A stretch of DNA of 64,000 nucleotides from NCBI GenBank assembly GCA_963931865.1, contig OZ007511.1, positions 5,288,626-5,352,625 of the forward strand. The letters run 5' to 3'. A program made the position numbers and the translations under genes. Shown in pieces: positions 12,001-21,930 of this stretch (positions are counted from its first letter, which is position 1; every line of letters begins with the position of its first letter). Source of the stretch: Axinella damicornis (lineage: Eukaryota; Porifera; Demospongiae; Axinellida; Axinellidae). The notes beneath the pieces were generated by a model that was given only the letters and a program-made list of their open reading frames with translations, was not told where the DNA came from and searched no databases.

Positions 12001-12644
12001 CCAAGACATGTACTTCACACTTGTAACAGCTGTTCTTCGTCTTCGTCCATCTTCATCTCCTTCCTCGGGTAGTAAGGCCCCTTCTTATAACCACAAACAA
12101 CACAACGCTTCTTCTCAGCAAGGTAGGAAGCGAATTGCACTCCTTTCAGGCGTTCCAGAGTGGAATCAGCAGGTGAACAGCGGCCCTGTCCAATCCGGCT
12201 TGCCAAAATCCATCAAAGCAGTCAATGCTACGATACCCGACCCAGTAAGCAGCTGAGATGGTATTAGCTCACTTGAACCGTTGGCTGCTAGCCTGCCTCC
12301 TCTGCATCCCTAGTCTCGGTACCAGACTATTTGCGCACGGCGGAATAGTCTGGAAGACTGCCCATATACGAGTGGTTCTGACACCAAGAATCTGCAAACC
12401 ACAGCGCTTCCATAAATGGCACGTTAATTCCAAGGCGCGTGCGCGAATAGTCTGGTACCGAGACTACTGCATCCCCATCGTCGCTATCTCGATCGTTCTC
12501 AATGTCTCGTAGGTCGATATCAGCCTCCTCTAATTCATCCTCCGTGCCAGTAATGAAATCCACCACCTGCTCAGTTGTAACTCGCCTACTAGCTATCACA
12601 GAACCCCAAAAACTGGACGCAAACTTCAGCTTTTTACACATCAA
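12000..12644 (-). pseudogene. piggyBac-like transposase relic
   Basis: On the minus strand, 12580-12480 reads ASRRVTTEQVVDFITGTEDE followed by an acidic stretch, like the N terminus of piggyBac/PGBD transposases. The codon at the likely start is ATA, not ATG. About 12150-12010 reads KGVQFASYL, then KKRCVVCGYKKG, and in another frame NSCYKCEVH, the pattern of the C-terminal cysteine-rich region of that family. The whole catalytic middle is missing, so this is an internally deleted, frameshifted copy. A 156-bp TIR element sits between the two halves. The assignment rests on these two short regions. Confidence 0.5.
12311..12466. mobile_element. TIR element with 9-bp target duplication inside the piggyBac relic
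   Basis: 156 bp. Termini TAGTCTCGGTACCAGACTAT at the left and the inverted copy at the right, continuing into a GCGCACG stem. Flanked by the identical 9-mer CTGCATCCC (12302-12310 and 12467-12475). It is a variant of the TAGCCTCGTTCCCAGGC family in terminus and duplication length. The interior is short and unrecognised. Confidence 0.9.
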
Positions 12645-12784
12645 TCGAATCGTCAGGCCACGAGGAAGCTAGTTACGCAATCAAACGTAAGCTATACCGT
12701 ATATCTGAGATGTTATGTGCAATAGAATGAATTACTTTCAATCCGGGTACAATCGACCCCCCTGGCCCGGGAAAGGGCTAGCTA

Positions 12785-12881
12785 TAGCCTCGTTCCCAGT
12801 CCCACGCCCAGCTTTTCGTCGCTGCTTAGTATGGTACTAAGCAGCGACGGAAAGCTGGGCGTGGGACTGGGAACGAGGCTA
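12785..12881. mobile_element. short TIR element with 9-bp target duplication
   Basis: A 97-bp near-perfect hairpin starting TAGCCTCGTTCCCAGTCCC, with a central loop of only a few bases. Flanked by GGCTAGCTA on both sides (12776-12784 and 12882-12890). A hairpin this compact has almost no room for cargo. Confidence 0.9.
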
Positions 12882-12917
12882 GGCTAGCTAAGCAAACAAG
12901 GTCGAACACGAAGCTCT

Positions 12918-13045
12918 GAAAACAGTTTACATTAGCAACCAAATTGGTGAATATGACGTCAAACAAATGATGAATTAGTTTACATTAGCAACCAAAATTG
13001 GGAGGTACATGACATCAAAACATAGTTTACATTAGCAACCAAGTA
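12918..13045. repeat. three spaced copies of a 19-bp motif
   Basis: AGTTTACATTAGCAACCAA occurs three times (about 12924, 12977, 13023), at spacings of about 50 bp with degenerate sequence between. A decaying short tandem repeat. Confidence 0.75.
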
Positions 13046-13109
13046 ACTAAGTAGTGTACATGCAACGCGCGTTATATGCAGGACTTATTCCACTGAATGC
13101 ATGGATGCT

Positions 13110-13460
13110 CCGGTTGCATGCCTTCTCACCCCACCGTTTGTCGCTTGCAGTAGCTACTAGCACGGGGGAAGGCCTGGTAAACTTGCCACGCACGTGACAT
13201 ACCTGTACATTGGAGGAGTTGCACATTCTTTCTGTGCAGCTCTCGGTCAGCTTTCTGAACTCAAGAAACGTCACCAACACTGCCTGATGTTGAACACTTA
13301 GTGGCCCATGGCTGCGACTGGTGGCGCTCCGGAGTTCCTCAGGCCAAACGTCCACCCAAATCATGTACGTATGTCACTGCACATGACAAGTTTTAGCTAC
13401 CAGGCCTTCCCCGTGCATGTTAGTGCCGCAAGTGACAAATGCTGGGGTAAGAAGGCCTAA
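13110..13460. mobile_element. TIR element carrying an exon-like segment
   Basis: The two ends are inverted relatives over about 95 bp (left includes CACGGGGGAAGGCCTGGTA, right its near complement), like the 46319-46721 element. No clear 9-bp duplication was found. On the minus strand the interior encodes an open segment including LSVQHQAVLVTFLEFRKLTE and ends NSSNVQ followed by the consensus donor GTATGTCA. The segment looks like a captured host exon. The source gene is not recognised. Confidence 0.6.
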
Positions 13461-13600
13461 GCTAGTTTCATGCATGCATATTCCAGTCTATGCAGGTTCC
13501 AGTACAGTTATCGGAAGCATGCTACTGGTAATCATGTACATGTGACGGAACATGCATGCTCCAGGTGCTGACAAATGTGTCATGAAGGTTGTTGTGGCTC

Positions 13601-13731
13601 TTGTGCAGCGCAAAAGCCACAAAGTATATGGATGCACACCCTGAGTCAGAAGCTGGATATAGCAGCTTCTAACTCAGGGTGTGTATACATGTACATGTAC
13701 TTTGTGGCTTTTTGAGTTGGAGCTGCACAGA
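13601..13731. mobile_element. foldback element
   Basis: Arms about 50 bp long (GCAAAAGCCACAAAGTATAT, then ACACCCTGAGT, and their inverted copies) around a short loop. No duplication or coding content recognised. Confidence 0.65.
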
Positions 13732-13839
13732 AAATAAACATAAGGTAGCTATATAGCTAGCTAGCTAGCTATGTGGTGAATGCAGTATAAAAGGAGTCAC
13801 AACCATGTTCTCCAAGCTATAGCTAGGTGGAAATCGTAC

Positions 13840-14105
13840 AAGCTTGTTACAAGGTAGGTTAGATTACAGTACTGGTATATACCAGGATGTCACAAGGTCG
13901 TTCACCAAAGTGGCAATCTTTCAAGGTTGTCACAAGGTTGGCAAGGTAACTGTACCAGGTTGTCACAAGCTTGTTGAAATCATGCAAGGTTGTTACAAGG
14001 TAAGGGAGTAACAGTACAAGGTTGTCACAAGCTTGTTTGGACCAAGTACAAGGTTGTCACAAGGGTGGTGACCTTGTCACAACCTTGCCACCAGGTTGTA
14101 ACCAG
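13840..14105. repeat. CAAGGTTGTCACAAG-rich repeat
   Basis: At least eight copies of CAAGGTTGT(C/T)ACAAG or its inverse at irregular spacing, ending with an inverted run (GACCTTGTCACAACCTTG). Related to the repeat at 8640-8880 but with no fixed unit length. Confidence 0.75.
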
Positions 14106-14109
14106 CTTG

Positions 14110-15170
14110 GCATTTCTATATGGGCTATAGAGACCACTGTCAAAAAAACAAACTCTTGAATGTGACTTGTTCCAATTTGTTTCAACACAGGAGACTGAAA
14201 AGTGATACTGCTGTGTGTCATACCGAGGGCAAGGGCATTCGGTAAGTTACACGTGTCTGTTTGGACAGGGTTCACTATCATGATTATAAAGATTAAGGCT
14301 TTTGTGTTCCTGAATGGGTGAGCCCTCGGGTGAGGTGCCGTTCATTGACAGGAAGTGTAACTTCCACAATGCTGGTGGAATTACATGTATCGATCTGTAC
14401 CATATTAGGGTCTTGTTCCCACTGGAGTTGAAGTACACATGCTCACATAGTGCAAGACAACATGGTATTCATATCGATCGCCATCCAGGCGGAATGCATA
14501 ATGCTATGATCGATATTATAGCTACATGTATAGTCTGGTGTAAACCGACCCAAATTTAGACTACCGTACATTGTAGGTGCTCTAATTATGAGTATCTAAA
14601 TTTGATTGAGAATTCGGTCAGGCAAACGGTTCAATGCATGATTACAAAACACCTTGCTACGTACGTAGGTACTCAAGAGAGATGAGTGGGGACAAGGCTA
14701 TTGCACAGCAGTTGTGGTTGTCGGACTGTCGCTGCTTTTTCTCCTACACGGGGTGTTTGTATCCTGTGGCACAGAATACATCAGTGAGTTACTTTCTTTT
14801 GGTCCCAGCCATCTCACAACGGTACCTTTATGCATCAACATTCACGGGCAGTGATGTGATGCACCAGCAGGTCCTGAAGCAGTTCATCGTCCAGTCGACC
14901 TTTCCTCGAACGCTCTGCGGCTAGTCGAAACTCCCAGACGATCTATACAACTTTGTCGGCTAGTTTTAATCTTACATGTATTTGTGTTTGGGCCTCACAT
15001 GTCTACCTGACATCAATCACAGTCATGATGGATAATGCCAGGTCTTCCCATTTTCTGTGCGCCACTCTTCCACATCAGACTAAATAATAGAATAAATTGG
15101 GGTAGGCCTGGGAACAAGCATATCCAAGATACATGTACATGTAACATGTGAACATGCAGGATTTCTGGTC
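14110..15170. other. stretch with unrecognised open frames
   Basis: A 96-codon open frame at 14634-14924 (plus) and an 81-codon one at 14314-14559 (plus) show no family signature. No convincing start or splice pair supports either as a gene. An exon is possible at 14700-14790, where a GTGAGTTAC donor-like site follows an open stretch. Confidence 0.3.
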
Positions 15171-15305
15171 CAAGTAGCTTCACTTGCTACATGAGCAATC
15201 TCGTGCATGCCGGGCATCTCTCTGTACAGAGTTGCTGCTCCCGGACTGTGTCTGCTTCAGCCGCATGCTGCTGCCCGATTCTGTCCGCTTCAGCTGCTGC
15301 TCCCT
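15171..15305 (-). mobile_element. fragment of the heat-shock-element repeat family, minus orientation
   Basis: Begins with CAAGTAGCTTCACTTGCTAC, the terminal hairpin read backwards, followed by the CTCTGTACAGAG stretch and about two units of the 29-bp VNTR. The heat-shock-element half is not present. Confidence 0.65.
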
Positions 15306-15386
15306 GACACCTTTGTAGTACATGCATATCCGATATTCACAATTGCCAAGCATCGAGTGTAGGAATGTTTCCAACTGTAGTTCCCT

Positions 15387-15978
15387 TTGTCTCGGTCCCA
15401 GACCCAACCAACCCCAGCACGGATCACTTTTAGTGTCACACACGGGGAAGGAAGGGTCTGGTAGATATAGTGCACATTCCTAAGGTCTCATTACCGTTAA
15501 TTGAGACTTGTTGAAATTATCAGGACGCATCAAAATTTGACACATGGTCATCAAGAGTCAAACTGCCTTTGAAGACCTAGAGCTAGAGGCGGAAAGTACT
15601 GTACTAACACACATTCGCTGTGCTTGGCTGGGCACTTCACCATCTGTGGATGCTGGGATCAGTGAGCTGTGTCAGTGTTTGATGCAGGCGTGCTTCCAGA
15701 GCATAGAGATGCTGTTGAACATGGAGAGTAGCGCTGGCAGTATTTTAAACATGCTGAAATCCAGACGTTTTCGACAACACCTTGTTATTGTACACTCATG
15801 AATCTATACTTCCGGCATCAATATTAGTATACGTCATTGAGATTATTTGTTCTACGATCTGATTGGATCCGCCCGGATTCTGGCGGAGTTAGTTTAAGGA
15901 ATGTGGGCTATACCTACCAGACCGTATTTCCGCGCGAAGTGATACACGCACTGGATAAACGGTCTGGGAATGAGACTA
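15387..15978. mobile_element. TIR element carrying an open segment; 9-bp target duplication
   Basis: 592 bp. Left end TTGTCTCGGTCCCAGACC, right end the inverted GGTCTGGGAATGAGACTA. Flanked by TAGTTCCCT on both sides (15378-15386 and 15979-15987). The interior holds an open frame (15544-15801, plus, about 85 codons) of globular, helical composition including AGISELCQCLMQAC and SSAGSILNMLKSRRFRQHL. It reads like real protein but no family is recognised. The two subterminal regions also pair (ACACGGGGAAGG type). Likely a gene-capturing member of the family. Confidence 0.8.
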
Positions 15979-15987
15979 TAGTTCCCT

Positions 15988-16197
15988 GATTGTGTCAACT
16001 TCAGCCGCTGCTCCACAACTGAATTCACTTCAGCTGCTACTCCTCAATCGCATCTGCTTCAGCTATGCTACTGCTGCCGATTGTGTCTGTTTCGTGTGCT
16101 GCTCCCCGACTGCACATGCCAACTGCATCTGTTTCAGCGCCCAGCCACGTTCTGACCCCTGCCCGACGTTCTCGAGCATTGTTAGCAGTTGTGAGTA
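15988..16197 (-). mobile_element. degenerate copy of the heat-shock-element repeat, minus orientation
   Basis: Read on the minus strand it contains four to five diverged 29-bp VNTR units (AGCAGC, GACGCAAT-type) preceded by a decayed version of the first heat-shock element (CAATGCTCGAGAACG, with the central TTC lost). The second element is unrecognisable. An old copy, immediately right of the 15387-15978 element. Confidence 0.6.
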
Positions 16198-16297
16198 TAT
16201 TTAGTAGGTATAGTATGAAGATCGCGCATCTAGGCCATGCAGCCCCCATATTCGCTACACGCACACGTTTATTATCTCCTCTATAATCTATAATCTT

Positions 16298-17350
16298 ATG
16301 ATACATACAGGAGAAAACCCATTCCTGAGGTTCACCCAGTATCTTTATCTGCAATCCCACCACCACAGAGTCCACACAGGGGAGAAGCCATTCAAGTGTG
16401 AGATCTGCCCGAAGAGTTTCAAGCGAACTGACAGTTTGAAATCACACCAACGAGTCCACACAGGAGAGAAGCCATTCCAGTGTGAGTTCTGCCCCAAGTG
16501 CTTTAGACAAAGTAGCACTCTTAGACGTCACCTTAGGACACACGCACGTGAAAAGCCATTTCAATGTGAATTCTGCCCCAAGAGGTTCACCCATAATGCA
16601 TATCGCCAATCACACCACCGAGTCCACACAGGAGAGAAGCCATTCCAGTGTGAATTCTGCCCCAAGAGGTTTGCCCATTATGCAGGTCGCCAATCACACC
16701 AACGAGTCCACACAGGAGAGAAGCCATTTCAGTGTGAGTTCTGTCAAAAGAACTTTGGACGTAGTGTACATCTTAGACGTCACCTTAGGATACACACAGG
16801 CGAAAAGCCATTCACATGTGAGTTCTGCCACAAACAATTTAGAACTGACTCCGGATTATATCAACATTTCAAGTCAAAGTCTCATGCAAGAATGACAGAA
16901 ATTGTGAAAGGGATAAAAGCATCAGAGCTTAACAAAACACCAAAGTTGTCTGCAGCAGAGTATCAGTGTGAACATTGTTCAAAGATTTGCAAATCTGCAT
17001 GTGGTCTTACAAGACATCTAAGGTCCCACACATGCCAGTTCTGTGGTAAGGTTTTCTGCAACGCCGATACCCTTCAAGATCATTTATCAGAGATCCACCC
17101 AGAGAAGCTAACATTTAGCTGTAGATACTGTTTGAAGGGCTTTCCTACTGACCTAGCTCTGCAAGGTCATGTAAAATCATCTCATACTAAATACATGTGC
17201 CAGTGGTGTGGAAGGTCATTCCCCAAAAGCTATCTTCCTGAGCATTTCAGGGTTCACCAACAGATTCCCCATAAGTGTGAAATCTGTGGCAAGATATTCA
17301 CCACATCCAACTACCTCAAGAGGCACATCAAAAGGTGTCACAAGCACTGA
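16298..17350 (+). CDS. C2H2 zinc-finger protein, 11 fingers
   Basis: The 350-residue frame holds eleven C2H2 fingers. The first six are tandem, joined by HTGEKPF-type linkers typical of DNA-binding arrays (about residues 35-195). A spacer follows, then five more divergent fingers with irregular linkers, the last ending IKRCHKH just before the stop. At the N terminus a further finger has lost the segment with both cysteines, leaving only the FTQYLYLQSHHHRVH half. The HTGE linker directly at the start means the coding region probably continues upstream in another exon. The ATG at 16298 may be an internal methionine. No KRAB, BTB or SCAN domain is visible. Fingers two to five are very similar to one another, a sign of recent tandem duplication. 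A nuclear DNA-binding role is inferred from the family; the target is unknown. Confidence 0.85.
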   Translation: MIHTGENPFLRFTQYLYLQSHHHRVHTGEKPFKCEICPKSFKRTDSLKSHQRVHTGEKPFQCEFCPKCFRQSSTLRRHLRTHAREKPFQCEFCPKRFTHNAYRQSHHRVHTGEKPFQCEFCPKRFAHYAGRQSHQRVHTGEKPFQCEFCQKNFGRSVHLRRHLRIHTGEKPFTCEFCHKQFRTDSGLYQHFKSKSHARMTEIVKGIKASELNKTPKLSAAEYQCEHCSKICKSACGLTRHLRSHTCQFCGKVFCNADTLQDHLSEIHPEKLTFSCRYCLKGFPTDLALQGHVKSSHTKYMCQWCGRSFPKSYLPEHFRVHQQIPHKCEICGKIFTTSNYLKRHIKRCHKH

Positions 17351-17505
17351 GCATCACCAAGAACCTTGCACCCAGCGATACCTCATGAAGCACATATGAA
17401 CCGATCAACAGCACAAGGAACCTTTATCTACCTGGATTGATTGATTGATCAGTATTACATTATCATATAATTACACTGTGTTCATTTCACACTTCACATG
17501 TGCAG

Positions 17506-18062
17506 ACGCTGTATTTCGTGCCTTATCTATCACCAAAACAAGTTCTTTCAAAATCTCAGAAACGGTCAACAGTTATGTTATGTTTATGACGACTTACCAT
17601 TCATCTTTGAGTGTATTCCTGCCCAAGAAGACTCCCGGTGTTCGAAAAATGGCTTTCACAATGCTACTGCATGTTAGCAATATCAGTCTGACTAATATTC
17701 ATTTGCAGCCTGTGCAGACTGTGGAACAAGAGAATGAGGAAATGGTTGGTCCTATTCCAAGCCATGGCTATTCTAATAGCCGTGTTCCAGTATGGTATGA
17801 GAGCAGTATAGGACAGAAACCCCTATCTATACAGCCAGATAATGCCCAAGACCACAAATTTGTGGTTCCCTTGAAACTCTGTGCTGTGATACTCGGCATT
17901 CTTCTCTCAAGGATACCTCTTGTAGGTTCTGGTGTTGAGCAGCTAGCAGTAACTGGTCAAATGAATGGTGCTCGTATATATCCGTGTACATCGATGATGA
18001 ATTCGCAGAATACCTCTGTGGAAGATGCTCTGCCAGCTCATTGGGATCCTATCCTGCGAACA
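17506..18062 (+). CDS. large unrecognised exon
   Basis: An open stretch of 557 bases lies between an acceptor (CACATGTGCAG) and a donor (GTGAGTTAAC). It encodes about 185 residues, including LHVSNISLTNIHLQPVQ and ALPAHWDPILRT near the end, with one hydrophobic stretch (LKLCAVILGILLSRIPLVG) that could be a buried helix or membrane segment. It follows the zinc-finger frame by about 160 bases on the same strand, but no finger pattern is present. It could be a downstream exon of the same transcription unit or of another gene. No family recognised. Confidence 0.4.
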
Positions 18063-18445
18063 GTGAGTTAACACTTTGCACACAAAAGGTGTGACCTAAC
18101 TTGTTACAGCTGAAGGGGTAGGAACTTACCCTCATGTCCTGTTAACCTAATCTAAAGTTGAGTTGCCGAGAAAGCGTGGCCTTCCACATTGCACACGATA
18201 TTATTATTGGACCACTAAAGACAAGTAAGTAGCTAGACTGCACTTTTTGCTATCGCATACTTTCGGCATTGGCAGATTCCCAATACCCCTCCAAAAACTT
18301 GTATGAAACCTTGTAGCTAGGCCTATCCCAGCACTTGGCAGATGTTATTAATATATATATATATAAATTTTAATGACAATGGAAGGCCGGGGGACCCATA
18401 TGTCAAGACTACAGATAAATACGTACGAATACACACTTGTTAAAG

Positions 18446-21400
18446 TTAAAGTTTACGCTTTACCGAGAAACTTTGGTACACAAACACACCTGTGAGCCAA
18501 ATGATATGAACATTCTTTGAGAGCAAAATAAATATTAGCTTGTCAGTAGAGCTCATGTGGGGAAAGGAACTGTTGAGGGATCTGCAGCAGTTAAATAGTT
18601 CGTCTCTGTAATGACCTCGCCACAACCGGCAGGTGATCAGAAAATGGGTTTCATCCTCAATTTCGATACAACTTGGACAGAGGCGTTCCTCCAGTGGAGT
18701 AGGTTTAGGGAGGGAGTATCGGCCCGTTTCAATCCTTAGTGAGTGGGAACTAGATCGTAGTCTAGCCAGTTGTATACGAATATGTCTTGGGAGGTTGAGG
18801 TATGGTTCAAATTCAAGCCTTGTTTTGAACAAACGGTATGTTCTCAATTTTCTGGATGTGGCCAGATCACTTAACCATTGTTGTTGATATTGGTCCCAAA
18901 GTCTTTGCGTAAGCTTTTCAATGAATAGGTCATGTGGAATACTGTCTGGGTTGTTCCAGATATGGGAAAACCCTGCTTTGTCGAGCACTGTCTTGACTGT
19001 CTGTGCCCACTGACTGGGCTGCTCACAAATATTTAGCTGGTACGCTTCCTGCAATAATGGAGGGATGTCCCAGTGTGTTGAAATACGTAACCAATACTTT
19101 ACCATAGCAATCTTTCTTCTGTTCTCCAGGGGACACCTACCAAGATCTCCATATACTGCTGCATTGCAAGCAGACGTTGGCAGCCCAAGAGCAAACTTAC
19201 AGAACCGTTTATGAACTTTTTCCATTTCCTCTGCTTTGTCAGAGGCCCAGACTTCACATCCATATTCTGTAATGGGGCGTACTAATGTATCAAATAGGTA
19301 TAGTAGTGTTGTTGGTTTAGGATGACCGAGGTGCATTGAAGTCTTTATCAAGGAGAAGGTGGCCTTATTAGCCTGGGATGCCAAGATCGAAATGGCTGGC
19401 TTCAGAGACCCATTTGCTGACAAGAGAACACCCAGGTATTTGTATTCTGATGCAATGGTAATGGGTGATCCACTCAAATGGAACCTGTGTGACATTGTTG
19501 TTCTTTGCCGTGAGAAGCAGACAACCTTGGTTTTCGTTAAATTTACTTGGAGGCTCCATTTTAGGCAGTACTTGGACAGGCTGTTTATGGAAGACTGGAG
19601 TGCCTCAGGAGATTCAGAAAGAAGAACCAGGTCATCTGCAAAGAGTAGGAGTCGTAACTTAGAATGAATGAGATCAACACCTCCAGCCTCATCTGCTTCT
19701 AGGTGCTGTTCCAAATCAGCTATAAACAAATTGAACAGTAGGGGACTGAGGTTACACCCTTGACGCACACCTTTTCTACATGGGAAGAGAGAGGAGATCT
19801 CAGTTCCCAGCTGAACTACTGATATGGCGTTCGCATACATACTTTGGAGCAGGGTGAGTATCATATTGCTAACTCCCAGCGATGCTAGCTTGGTCCATAG
19901 GGCACCATGACTTATTGAATCAAAAGCCTTCTTGAAATCCACAAAGCAGGCAAATAAAGGTTTGGCTTTCTTCCTGTAGAACTGGATAACTGAGTTTAGG
20001 ATAAATATTGGATCAGTCGTTCTTCGGCCATGTCGAAAGCCAAACTGTGTTTCATTTATAACATGTGTTGTTTCAGCCCAATCTAGCAGTCTGGCCCTTA
20101 TGATGGCAGTGAAAATCTTGCCCATGACACTGAGGAGGGTAATGCCTCGGTAGTTGCTAGGGTCCTGTTTTTCACCACTCTTGTGAATAGGTTTGATAAC
20201 ACCAATGCTCCATGTTGAGGGGTAGATGCCTGAGGTTAACACCTGATTGAAAATGTTTCTAAGGAAAAAGACCAGCCGAGAGTCAAAGAGCTTAAAAAAG
20301 GCTGGCGTTAAGCCATCCCAACCAGGTGCTTTGTGAGATTTGAGATGTGCAATTGCCGACTCTACTTCTTCCATTGTAATGGGAGAGTCCGTCGATGGAT
20401 TTCCCAGTCTGCTTCCTCCCGGAGTGACCTGACTATCCAGTGGGGCTGGGCCGAGATTGAGCTCCTCAAAATGTGTTTTCATTGCATCCAGAGGGATAGG
20501 GATACGTTCAGGTGTTTGCTGCCCTGAGGCTCTACGGACCCATTTCCAAAAGGTGTGAGGGCTCCTCATTCTAAACGACTCCAACTCATCATGGAGATTC
20601 AAAGCTGTTTGGCGTTTTTTTCTTCTGACCATGGCCTTGTAACTCTTTCTGGCTGTTAAGTACTTATCTTTTGTCCACGGGTCGTCTGCCTTAGATTTAA
20701 ACAACTTTCCCAACTTCCTTGTTAATCGTTTTTGATCCTTACATTCATGATCAAACCAAGAGTTTCTGGGGAATTTCTTATTTGTTCTAGTAGGGCGTTT
20801 GTTTGCATGTTTTCCCAGGACATCTTGAAGGAGGTTTGTAAAGTGAGATACCGTTTCTTCTACTGGTCTAGAATTGATAGCGGAGGAGAGTTCGACAAGT
20901 TTGGATTGGAAGCCAGTAGTGTTCAGTTCTGCTGCTACTTTCTCTTCGACTTCCTCTGACCATGAAAAGGAAGAGAGTGAGAGAGAAGTTAGTGGGTGAC
21001 TGGCCTCATATCTGCCAAGGAGGTCAAAGAGCATATCCTCTGAGGTGTTCTGGAGGTTATGCAAATACACCATTGAGTCCTTTCCGCAGACAATGCTGGT
21101 ACTCACTGAGCAGTGATCAGACAGAGTGGAGATTTCACCTATATTAAAGTTGGAAATTCGCTTCAGCAGGTTTTCTGATACGATCGTATAGTCAACTACA
21201 CTGTTTCCTCGTGGTGTCGTACATGTAAACAGACCCTTCTCCTGGTCCTCACCTCTTCGACCATTCAAAATCCTGAGTCTAGCACTTTGGCAAATGTCAA
21301 CAAGCTCATAGCCATATGCATTGTGGTGACTGTCTTGGGAAGTTCGTTGGACACAGGAATCGGTTATGTAGTCGGGCGGGAGTGGGATATGGTCACATGA

Positions 21401-21930
21401 ATCATGAGGAACGAAGTCAGATAATCCACCAGTGCGTGCATTGAAATCACCTGTTAGCATTATATCACCGTTTGTTGCAAAGTGAGCAATCTCTTGTCTT
21501 AGGATGTTCCAAATGTTATCACGAGACGTTTTGTGGCATGATCTCTCTGGGGTAATATAAGCAAGACATATGAAAGGTCTTTATGAAGCCCAAAAAACTG
21601 AGCCTGTAATTTCAACCAGATCCTATCTGCAATCGGATTATTGTCATGAACAAATTCAACTCCATCGGACAAGTCCTCACGAATATAGCAAAGCAATCCG
21701 CCTGAACCTCTCTTCCATCTCTTGTTGTGCGAGTGTCTGCAAACCTTGTGCAGGGTAAAACCCTTCAAATTGAAATTGAACTGATTACTGGGTTTCAACC
21801 AGGTTTCACACAAGAAAACAAAATCGTATTCTTTGACCTGATCATAAAGGTCAACTAACTTATCAACCGTTAGGCCATTGATATTCCATGTGCATATGTT
21901 TAGTGCATGAAGAGCCCCCCGGCCTGATAC
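18446..21930 (-). pseudogene. LINE ORF2: APE endonuclease and reverse transcriptase
   Basis: The endonuclease starts near ICTWNINGLT (about 21900), has the catalytic-type CETW (21812), GDFNAR (about 21450) and SDHCS motifs. The reverse transcriptase follows with YRGITLLSVMGK, FVDFKKAFDSI, GVRQGCNLSPLLFN and the catalytic FADDLVLLS (about 19640). The C terminus has a CPSC...THFLITC cysteine-histidine cluster (about 18640). Total about 1,160 codons, normal for the group. One base is missing in a short A/T run at 21573-21576, which breaks the endonuclease into two frames. No in-frame ATG occurs before the endonuclease core, so initiation may depend on ORF1 (see the shared frame at 21931). Reverse transcription at a nicked target is the family function. 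Confidence 0.9.

Noticed and set aside
18446..21460. Treating the downstream 1,004-codon frame as a complete protein
   Set aside because: The methionine at 21460 lies in the middle of the endonuclease domain; the true coding sense starts near 21930 and is split by a one-base deletion.
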